DNA of 64,000 nt. Source: Trifolium pratense (lineage: Eukaryota; Streptophyta; Magnoliopsida; Fabales; Fabaceae). This document shows positions 54,876-64,000 of this stretch, in pieces (positions within the stretch are counted from its first letter, which is position 1; each line of letters opens with the position of its first letter). The stretch is from assembly GCF_020283565.1 (NCBI RefSeq), contig NC_060063.1:41376856-41440855 (forward strand), in the 5' to 3' direction. Below the pieces are notes generated by a model that worked only from the letters and a program-made list of their open reading frames with translations, did no database searches and was not told the origin of the DNA. The translations under genes were made by a program, and so were the position numbers.

Positions 54876-57800
54876 TCAAAGGGGCCGCGATGACATTGAC
54901 CCTTGAGAATATCCATTGGCAACACTTTGTTTTTTCTTGAAATTTGTAACACTACAATGAGGACAAATATATTCCAGCCCATCTGTTTTTGCATAATCCT
55001 GCAGAAGTTGTGAATGAAAAAAATGAATCCTTGATAAAATTAATACTCTTCATGTATAATTGTAAATGATGATGCCATACCTTAAATGCACCAAGACCCT
55101 GCCTTCTGTCACAGCCGAAGTGGGCCCACTCGCCACATATGCCGCAATTCACCCAATCCCCAGCAGCACTACTGTTGAACAGTAAAAAGATTGTAAAAGT
55201 AGATTAGCTGCTGTTAGTTTCTAATCATCATGAATTGACTGATATTGGCATTGGCTTGAAAGTTTTACAGGGATCATAAATGACTTCTTAAAGATTGTAA
55301 AAGATTGTAAAAGTAAAAAGATTGTTGAACAGTAAAAAGATTGTAAAAGTAGATTAGCTGCTGTTAGTTTCTAATCATCATGAATTGACTGATATTGGCA
55401 TTGGCTTGAAAGTTTTACAGGGATCATAAATGACTTCTTAACAGTTTTACAAACCTGTGACACAACAAGCAGCATTCTCCATCCACATCATCATGTGCTA
55501 ATTCATATTCTAAAAGGTAAGTTTCATAATGTCTCTTGAGTGTATTTCCAACTCCCTGTAGAAGAAACCTCATGAGAAAATAAGCTTTGGCTGCCAGTTT
55601 TTTTTTTTTTTTTTTAACAAGGCAAAATGAGATATATTAACAAAAACAGCCTCCTCAGCACAAGATGTACCGAGATAGGCTACCAAAGTTTACAAAGAGG
55701 CTTTGGCTGCCAGTTAATTTGACATAATCAACAAACATCCAGTCACTACATAAAAATCTAAATTAGTTGTTGAACTTTTTCGTGCAATTTTAACTATTTT
55801 AGATCTTTATCAGATAAATTATTCTGCAGTAGGTCCAGTACTACACGGTGTCTTTCATCGATACGCATTTAGATGATAGTTAGATGATCTTGATTTGTCA
55901 AAAAAAAAAATTGTGGTATACTGGTAAAGGAATTTTGTCGAAGGTTCGCAGTAAGTCCATAAAGCTGCATGTATTGAATTTTGAATTTTGAGATTTGAGC
56001 ATACATAATCATAAGTGTGTTCTATAGTTAGTTATATTGTATCTTTATTTTCAGTATAGCAGCAGCTTTGCAACCTGTGATACCGCTAGTGTTTTTTGGG
56101 GTAAGCTGCTCTGCCTCACTATCTGGGGGATGGGACTGACTGCTATGCTCTTCAATATTCAGACTCTGGAAAATTAAGCTAACATAATATTTCCAGTCCT
56201 ATATATTATACAGGGATAATAGGTTGTAAATCGTGTTTAATTGTTTATTAATTGAGAAGTTTGATGAATATTAAAAGACTTAGGAAAGCCTGTGTCTTAT
56301 CAATCCAAAAGTTTCAAAATGGAATTCCAGAGTCAACATAACAAAATCATAAAAAATGAACCGCACAAGCACGAAATGTACACAAGGCATAGAACATACA
56401 GTCATTCTATTCGTTGATGTGTAATTTCCCATCTTTGAAAAGATTTGTCCCTTCCAGTTGATGCCATTGCCAACGTGAAATCCTCCCCTTGTAACCACCT
56501 AAGAAAACCAACAAATTTTACACAAACTCGTCCACAATAATTCTCAACAAACACAGTTTCACTAACTCACCTCTTTATATAAGTTGTAGAGATCAAGGCG
56601 TTTGCCATTCAGAATGGCATCAGGAAACTCGGAAAGCCCTCCTTGAGGAATCAGTCGGCTATGCCCCCGGAGAATCAGAAACTCCATGACATCTTTAAGA
56701 AATTCCTCCTACACAGAAAGTTACAACTTTTAAAATTTAAAATTTCAAGAATATATTCTCATTGGATATTTGCATTAGAGAGTTTGACTAATCCAGTATG
56801 GTTTAGTATTATTAGTAATATTTAGGATAACACCATTTGATGGAATATTGTTAAATATTTTTTGGAAGTGAACAAAAAAAGTAACGACTGTTTCATGGAA
56901 TATGGATTCTCATTGAATGTTTGCATCATTGAGAGGCTTCAGTTTAACAAATAGAAAATTTTCAAGTCATACCTGTGAAATAATTGATTGCTGACTAGTT
57001 AAGTTTTTTAAATCAAAAAATCCTCACATAACCTTGGCTATTATGTAGTAATGTAATACATCAAAGTTTTAGCACGAGTATAACTTTGGAGACCACACTA
57101 TTATACTAGGCATCTAATGATACTGAAATGGATATTTTAAACATGGACAAAGGAAAACTCACCTCAGAGCAAGTCTGTACTGGGCCTCTGCTACAGCCAT
57201 GTTTCTTCAACGGTAATGGATTCAATGAAATAACCTGCTTAGAATGAGATGAGCTTGAAAATGATTTTCTCTGTGTGGCAGATGATGATCCAATACTACT
57301 ACGCTTCAAAGGGACGAGTGGCACATTAGCTTCAACATGAGCACCACCAAAACCATTTATGTCAGAAGGTCCACGAAAAGGTGCCATTCTATGGCGACGA
57401 ACATGAGGAATTGGCCTCATTGCAGATACTTTTAATCTCTGCCTAGCTGGAGTTAATGGTGTGCTAACCCCATTCACCATCTTCCTATCCTTATCCTCTT
57501 CATCTACATTTTTAACAGCACCCTGCCCTGCAAAGACACCATCGTGTATGTCAGGGCTATCCCCTTGGCTTGATTCACACCTCTTTCTTGTAGGAGGGGG
57601 AGGCTTCAACCAAATGGGGGGCTTGCTGAAAACTAAATTGCCATTTTCACATCCATCTTTCTCGGAGCTTTGATAGAAGAAAAGTAAGCGCTCGGCATCA
57701 TCTTTCTCAAAAGAAGCTACAGGCAACCCTTGAATACTAGCAATGCCAAGTGCGACTAAACTTCGATAAGAAACATCAGGTGCTAGCTGTCGCAAAATCT

Positions 57801-60800
57801 GAAGATAGTAGCAAGACATTTAGTTAAGGATTCAATTCACAAATAAATATGTTTCTATGTAGAATTCCAATTATTATTCTTATAATATACAAAACCTTAG
57901 GTGCTACACTCTACATCCAGGTATTTATAGGCATGAAAACCTTGGCACCATCCTGCTTCCATTTCATTATTTACCGTGGAAACGTAAATCATCTAATTTG
58001 AAAACAGGGAGCACATCACTGCTCTACTATAGAAAGCTTAGCAGAACCATATTCCCCATAGGAAATAGGGCACTAGAGCTGCTATCGGTTCCGGTTGGTT
58101 ACTACCTCAACCTTTCCTAATGAGTAACCTCAAGTGGCCCACCCAACACTAGAGACTACCTCTCAGATAATGTAACTCCCTTTCTGTTATCTAAACTGAA
58201 GAAATCCTTGCCTCAACATTTCAAATCCTTGTCATTTTTTATGCACTAATTGTCATAATAAACTCTGCTACAATATTATTTTTAAAGAGAAACAGAGGTG
58301 TCTTCGATGAAAATTCAACTTTTAAGTCTTTTTATTTTATCAAACATAACTACATGGCTTCTGTTTTCATAATAAAACTGCTTTGAAAAATTACAAAAAA
58401 TACTAATATTCAGGTAAAGCATATAGGACTTGAATATTGATGAATCTCCAAAGAAGAAACAAGCAAGAAGGGAATGACATGTTCAGACATCACAATTTTA
58501 TTTAATAAAACAACACTAATACAGATAATATTGCAATACGGAGTGTGAATAAGGCTGAGATTTATAAAAACCTGCAAAGCCCACTGAGGAAGCTTCATGC
58601 TAACTTCAAATATAGTTGCTCCACAAGCTATTGAGGCAGATCTGCGAGGCTCAGAGATAGTCTGTGTCATTGCTTCACTGTTGAGTTGTGCACGAACTAT
58701 TTGACTCTTCTCAATTATCTCATTTTTTATATGATTCTCCAAGAGCTAAAAAGTCAAAAGCAAAACAGATCGGCCAAAGAATAAGAATCCAAAAATTTCA
58801 ACAGATAATAGTTTCTTGTACAGTGCATATGTTACATTTCAAATGTAGACTGTATTTAATATTTAATAAATTAGTTAATTAGACAATTTAATGGAAAAAA
58901 TTGGTCAAAGGACTGCTTTTCACACACAAAAATTGAACTTAATAATGTACGATTGGAATTAAAAAATTAAATAGCATGTGCAGATAACATTTATTAGGAC
59001 TTGGAATAAAGGGTGTTTGTTAGGACTGGAGTTAAGTTAATCAGGAGTTCGTTTAATTGTTAAGTTTGTTACTTGTTAGCATTTCTGTTTTAATATCTTA
59101 GCCTTTCTGTTTGTATTTCAGTTAATCGTATGGATTATAAATAGGACGGACTGGTCTGAGGAGAAGGGAGTAAAATCATTTTGTGAAAGTTTAAAACTAG
59201 AGAGTGCTCTAGTGAGGGGAGAGTGCTCCCTTGGGGTAACCTTGAGGGCAAGGTTATCATTTTGTTTATTCCTATCATTTCCATTCACTGATCAGAAATC
59301 TATTCAAGGAAGTATTCATTTGATTTATCAATTCTGTCCAGTTTTGGGGAATTTGTTTGGAATCCAATTCATGGGATCCTATTGGTTGTTTGTTTCAGCA
59401 ATAAAAACACAATACACAGACACTTGGAGGGTACCTGATCATTAAAACAGGCTTGTGGACTGCCAGATACTAGCAGTGAGATATGCGCAGAACTGCAGGT
59501 TGATATATCGCATCGCATGGTCACAACTCCGCGTGAAAAAGTGGCTGCCTGGAGAGGTGGTGGAGGGGCACTATACAACAGAATAAAGGTATATATTACA
59601 ATGTGGCAATCCATATTCATATTTCTAATGAAGTCCTAATGAAAAATAAATGAACATAAAACGAGAGATAAGAGTTATCAAATGTATCAGTACTAGTCAT
59701 ATGAAAGTTTACCTATACTTGCCATGGAGCTTGCAACCACGTATCTGAAAAGACAAGAATAAGAAAATTGAGAAAACTCATGAAACTTCACCTTGAAGAA
59801 ATGAAAAATTGAAACAAAATGCTCTCAGACAAGAGAGTGGTGAAAAGCCACTCAATAACAGGAAGTTATCTTTTATCAATTTGTTAATTTGAATTCATGC
59901 GAAGGCCCCGAGACTGAACAATGATGGATAAACAACAGTCCAGCATAGATTTACAGTTAACATTTTACATGAATTCAAAGACACACTTATCGTAAGATTT
60001 TTGTAAAATGAAATTTTATCCAAATAAGTTAAATTTGATCAAATGATACAGTCAACATACTTCAATAGTTAAGAGAGCTCTGAGTCCATCCTCCAAAGAT
60101 CTCAGCAATGACTCATCCTGAAAAGAAAAAAACCAGTTTATAATTGGAAAAAATGTCTACTGTGGATGTGGATATTTGAATAACAATTACACATACATGT
60201 ATTGTTATATGTGTTTGTGTGTTGATCATTTCTTGTCTCACATTGGGAAACCATTTTACTTTGTCATGCATTGGAAAAAATTATTTTCAACATGCATTTG
60301 TGGGTGTGTGTCAATGTGTGACAGTTTTATGAATATTTACTTTATGTAAAACATTATGCAAGCATAACTGTGGTTTTAGCACAAAAAAACAGGGAGTAGA
60401 ATTCCAAAGAAGCTTACAACAGTGGAAGGTGCACCACAGATGAGAAATCTCAAATTCACTTCATCATCATGAATCTGTATAGAAGGAAGATTGCCTGAGG
60501 AACTTTCTTCATCTTCTTCATCTTCTTCACCCATTTCTGGAGGGTCAACATTAATTTTGAGGCAGTCCCCAAGAAGGTGTGGCCCCATATCGCTATCAGC
60601 ATCACTGCTATCATTAGGAAGTACTTGACTGTTTTGAACACAGTAAAGTTCGAAAGAGGCATGTGCAAGGTGGAAAGCATCCCATGTATGTGTACAGGAA
60701 CTGCAGTAAAATTGAAAACAGCATTAAACGTTGAGTAATATTTCAAAATTCTTAAACAAATTTTACTATGATTTCTTCAGTTTTTTTTCCATGAAACGAA

Positions 60801-63536
60801 AAGAAAATATATCTAACCACATAGTATTACATAATCATAGATTCTTAACAAAAATGAGTTAGATAATCATAGATTAACTACCATGATATGTAAACTACTA
60901 TACAGGTTCACAAATTTTACAAGAATATATGTAACCAAATATATGACTTGTAAGTACCATAATCAAACATCAATATGACTTGTAAGTTGTATTATCAGTA
61001 TAGCAGTTAGATTTAAGATATAAAAAGCCATTGCATATAGTATGTACCACGTTCATGCAATTAATCAATTATCAAATAAACAGTGTCTTACCTCTGCACC
61101 ACTGAAAAAAATGCTTGACGAAAATGGCAAGCAGCATATTGAGAAAAGGCATTCTTCCAAAATACAACATACGGGATTCCCTGCGTAGTCAAACAACCTG
61201 AATCAGCCAATATTTCCTATAACAAGGTATTCTTGAGAGCGTAATACATTCTTTAATCATCAATCACAACCAAGTATCAATAATGATAGTATATTGAATT
61301 TGATATCCGAGTTTTCTCAAGCAACTTAGACAAAAGTACCTTAAGACGAAGAGCCTCTGCAAAACTTTCTCCATTTGGGATTTCTAGATAAACCTGAAAA
61401 GATTTTGCAAATTACATAAAATAAAATACCATACCAACAATGAGACCTGAGGCAGGAAAAATGTTAATTTGTTAATTCTTTATTTAACATCAAAAGAGAT
61501 CATATCAATATAAAAATTATAAGTAAAATTCTTGATCAATGTATCATATGTCGCAACATCTCCATACTATACGTCTATACTATTCCTAGATTTATAGGCT
61601 CATAAATCATATACTATTCCTAGATTTATAGGCTCATAAATCATTAACCCAGCTGAATAGTATTCCTACACTTTTGTTAATTGAGCATGAATAGTAATAG
61701 TATTGAGTATACCGATTGGATCAATATTCAAAATTCACATGACTACAAATTAAAAAATTATATGTAACACAGCTGATTTGACATTCATGCAGACCATAGT
61801 CTCTAACATTCTTTACAGTATATACTTTTGACAGTTTTCTTTCTTTCTCCAAAATCAATAATAGTAAGTAGTTACCACAAAAAATTAACAACATAGAAGG
61901 TAACACGTTTTAAAATATCTCCAATCTGTTTCTTCACTAATCTTTATATGCCTAACCTAGTACCCTATTTTATATATAAAGAAAAAAGGTGCAGTTTAAA
62001 GTTCAGAATACATACAACCGTCGGCAATGTAGTACCGAAGAGCTCTGATAAATCTTCAGGTATGGATAATTCCACACCTTGCCAAACCAGTGGACCAACT
62101 TCCTCATTCACTAACTGCTCTCCTTGTAAGTAAACAAAACTCGGCTGATACGATTCAAGAACTTTACGAAACTGTTCCTTTTCCGGATCACAGAGAGTTT
62201 GAACCTTCATTTCATAATTATTTTTTTTAAAAAAAAAATCACATCATGCTATTTAAATGGTTAAATGAAAACAAAAAAATAATGGAATTAATTCATTATA
62301 CACCGGCACTGTAAAGATACTTCACATTGTCAATCATTTATAATCATCAGATCACTAAAAATATTTGACTTCAATCATAACTACTTCTAAAGTCATGCCT
62401 ATGATTGATTGTGAAGTGATATGTTAACAGTGTAAAACATTTTATACTGGCAATGTATCAAAATTAAACTTATAAAAAATTAGCAATGCATAACAAAAGC
62501 TTCTAAGAAGTTCAATTTGACGGTGTAAAAGAGTTTACACCGTCAACCAATAAAAATCCACCATACTGTCATGTAAGCCTATTTACAAACACTTTTTAGA
62601 AATAACTACCAAATACTCAATTTTTATTGGACGGTAATTACACTTACGATACATGTACATGTACCCTTTTCTGAACTTCTAAACCTACATTGCAATACTT
62701 TAAAGGGACATGCTAACAAGTTCCCTAAGCGTACTAGTTAAGAAAACAAAAAAAATAGAAACTTTACATCAGAAATGACAATTTTAAAACGTCAAAAAAG
62801 TTAAACACACTACTTTTCAAGTCAATTTTTTTATATTTTTATTTTCTTAACAAGCTCCCTCAGAACACACTTTAGCATTATATGCGAAAATTTATATACC
62901 TCAAGACGCCTCGAAGAAACTTCTAAACCTACATTGCAATACTTTAAAGTTTAAAGGGTCATGCTAACAAGTTCCCTGAGCGTACTAGTTAAGAAAGGAA
63001 AAAAAAATGGAAACTTTACATCAGAAATGACAATTTTTAAACGTCAAAAAAGTTAAACACACTACTTTTCAATTAAGTTTTTTTATACTTGAATTTTCTT
63101 AACAAGTTCCCTCACTCAGAGCACTCTTTTGCATTATATGTGAAAATTTATATACCTCAAGACGCCTCAAAGAAACTTCTAAACCTACATTGCATGCAAT
63201 ACTTTACAAGTGCCCTAAAACTCTAGTTACAAAAGCAAAAAAATAGAAACTTTGCATCAGAAATGACAATTTTTAAACTTCAAAAAAGTTAAACCCGCCA
63301 CTTAAGTAAAAAAATTTATACTTTTGTTTTCTTAACAAGTTCCCTAAGATCACTCTTTAACATTATCTGTGAAATTTATATACCTCAAGCCGCCCCGAAG
63401 AAACCAACTCAGGAAAAGGGTATATGTGATGATTCTGTGGCTGCTTCAGCTTCTGCTCAACAGAACTTGTAGCAGAAGTAACAGCAAGAACAGTACAATT
63501 CTGCTTAGAAGCACCTTGAGAATGAAACTGCAACAT
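54876..63536 (-). CDS. ARID4: ARID and PHD-finger chromatin protein (At3g43240 type), 15 exons
   Basis: Exons on the minus strand: 63536-63384, 62204-62016, 61393-61340, 61180-61092, 60700-60418, 60117-60061, 59744-59713, 59570-59435, 58745-58572, 57798-57163, 56708-56571, 56498-56400, 55555-55455, 55171-55081 and 54998-54876. All have GT-AG borders and matching phases, giving 784 residues. The N-terminal half has 'PFPELVSSGRLE', 'SYQPSFVYLQGEQLVNEEVG' and 'YVVFWKNAFSQYAACHFRQA', then an acidic stretch 'MGEEDEEDEESSS'. The ARID domain spans the exons at 56708-56400 ('FLKDVMEFLILRGHSRLIP', 'LDLYNLYKEVVTRGGFHVG'). The PHD finger follows with C-x2-C 'CLLC', 'CGICGEWAHFGC' and 'CPHC'. The layout matches Arabidopsis At3g43240, named ARID4 in protein databases and ARID5 in work showing it reads H3K4me3 and AT-rich DNA in ISWI remodelling complexes. 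Introns hold a LINE tail, a tandem duplication, MITEs and a splice-donor tandem array. No coding damage was seen. Confidence 0.9.
55173..55440. repeat. Tandem duplication in an ARID-gene intron
   Basis: A 118-bp unit occurs twice with a period of 150 bp (55173-55290 and 55323-55440) with no visible difference, joined by a short 'aagattgtaaaag' repeat. It starts 2 bp outside the exon at 55171-55081, so it copies the intron sequence just before that 3' splice site but not the AG itself. Confidence 0.88.
55584..55715 (-). mobile_element. Short LINE 3' tail inserted in an ARID-gene intron
   Basis: A 100-bp insert (55600-55699) begins with a poly-T run and continues 'aaaatgagatatattaac' ... 'tttacaaagagg', the same 3' end as the LINE at 1170-1766. 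It is flanked by a perfect 16-bp duplication, gctttggctgccagtt (55584-55599 and 55700-55715). It is an extremely 5'-truncated copy in minus orientation, the same strand as the gene. Confidence 0.92.
58985..59420 (+). repeat. Possible LTR-like sequence in an ARID-gene intron
   Basis: 'tgttaggactggagttaagt' followed by a TATA-like 'gattataaatagg' (about 59133) and 'gagagtgctctagtgagggg' looks like the promoter part of an LTR. Neither a CA terminus nor a target duplication could be fixed, so the class and ends stay open. Confidence 0.35.
62305..62660. repeat. MITE-like sequences in intron 1 of the ARID gene
   Basis: Around 62310-62465, 'tatacaccggcactgtaaag' and the oppositely oriented 'gtgtaaaacattttatactg' suggest one old MITE. 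At 62519-62544 there is a perfect 11-bp-arm hairpin, gacggtgtaaa / tttacaccgtc. The second resembles the 'accgtcggtgtaaa' terminus of the MITE at 2589-2766. Confidence 0.5.
62674..63400. repeat. Three-copy tandem array covering the exon 1 splice donor of the ARID gene
   Basis: Three imperfect copies of a roughly 230-255-bp unit (about 62674-62917, 62918-63171 and 63172-63400). Each carries 'acttctaaacctacattgca' at the left (copies 1-3), 'catcagaaatgacaattt' in the middle and 'tttatatacctcaag' at the right. The rightmost unit runs into real exon 1, so the array repeats the genuine 5' splice site (CTTGAG then gtatat on the minus strand) plus about 15 bp of exon. Copies of this donor lie near 62899 and 63153. 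Confidence 0.85.
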
Positions 63537-64000
63537 CGTTTAATCTACAAAAATCAAAGCAACAACAGCAAAAAGAGTAAGTAAACAAAAATTGAACTAA
63601 TAATGAAAAATTTGAACCGAATTAAACTCACAAGTAGTTAGAAACTGATTAGGTTTAGTTGGGAAGTATTTTCCGATGAGAAAAACACCGTTACGGTGAA
63701 ATTATGGAGGAATTGTGAGATTTTGTTGCATAGTTGGATTTGGTGATTGTTGATTGAAGAAGAAGAGATGGATTTGGTGATGAAAGAGAGAAGTTGAAGT
63801 GTTGAAAAGTGAAAACCCTAACGCGGTGTGTGGATTTGGATTTGAGATTGAAGATTGAATGAAGATGAACAAGAGGATTCGGAAAGCGATGCGAGTTTTC
63901 TTTTTTTTCTTTTTCTTTTCATGTTGTTGTTGTTGTTCTTAAGGTTAAACGATGTCGTTTTGGGTTTTTTTTTTTGTTATTTGTGAAAAATAGAATGATA
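63537..64000 (-). promoter_or_regulatory. 5' leader and promoter-proximal region of the ARID gene
   Basis: The 460 bp upstream of the ATG at 63536 hold no other gene. A purine-rich stretch and a ttgttgttgtt microsatellite (about 63923-63938) are present. No clear TATA box was assigned. The transcription start and any leader intron are unknown. Confidence 0.4.

Noticed and set aside
61948..62210. Plus-strand frame of 61 codons over the ARID gene
   Set aside because: It is antisense to exon 2 of the ARID gene, whose coding phase and splice sites are well supported.

Overview
The window is nuclear DNA from a flowering plant, most likely a legume of the clover/medic/pea group. It is AT-rich. Its genes carry short GT-AG introns and resemble Arabidopsis genes in exon layout, and most of the rest is plant transposable elements. 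The legume placement is inferred from the overall character of genes and repeats; no search was run. Four gene loci look host-encoded and potentially functional: a LURP-one-related gene (2957-3927, minus, 3 exons), a membrane-anchored glycosyltransferase-like gene (42810-46657, plus, 3 exons), an eIF2B alpha-subunit gene (48553-52045, plus, 5 exons) and an ARID-PHD chromatin gene (54876-63536, minus, 15 exons). All exon joins were checked for reading phase by hand. A fifth host gene, an F-box gene (32162-35011, minus), is broken by a Copia insertion in its first codons and by a frameshift.

Layout. 1-10.4 kb: LINE fragments, tRNA-derived SINEs, MITEs, the LURP-one-related gene, and a complete 303-bp LTR element (SMART/TRIM class) with 77-bp LTRs and a 5-bp target duplication. 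10.4-16.9 kb: gene-poor repeats, including a GC-rich island, a cluster of short palindromes, and a 958-bp foldback element with a 9-bp duplication typical of Mutator-like elements. 16.97-27.88 kb: a Sirevirus-type Copia retrotransposon in minus orientation, with LTR, primer-binding site, gag, pol, a broken envelope-like reading frame, and a 3' untranslated region with several polypurine tracts. It also contains a 120-codon antisense reading frame whose product has SUMO-interacting-like motifs. Its 3' LTR is missing.

27.9-39.6 kb is a nested mosaic. Two repeat modules (A, about 506 bp; B, about 402 bp) occur in both orientations. One A copy is split by a 1.68-kb solo LTR and one B copy by a 629-bp hAT-type element, each with a perfect target duplication. 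Between the modules lie a small LTR element filled with a minisatellite, the broken F-box gene with its Copia insertion, a 27-base poly-C tract and a plant-mobile-domain pseudogene. 39.6-42.8 kb is AT-rich and empty apart from a MITE. From 42.8 kb to the end is a gene-rich stretch whose introns have collected a solo LTR, MITEs, a LINE tail and tandem duplications.

The host genes have unrelated jobs: translation initiation, chromatin reading, glycosyl transfer and a defence-associated LURP family. There is no gene cluster in the bacterial sense. The most unusual items are the antisense gene inside the Sirevirus, the tandem array in the ARID gene that duplicates its first 5' splice site, and the A/B inverted-repeat mosaic.
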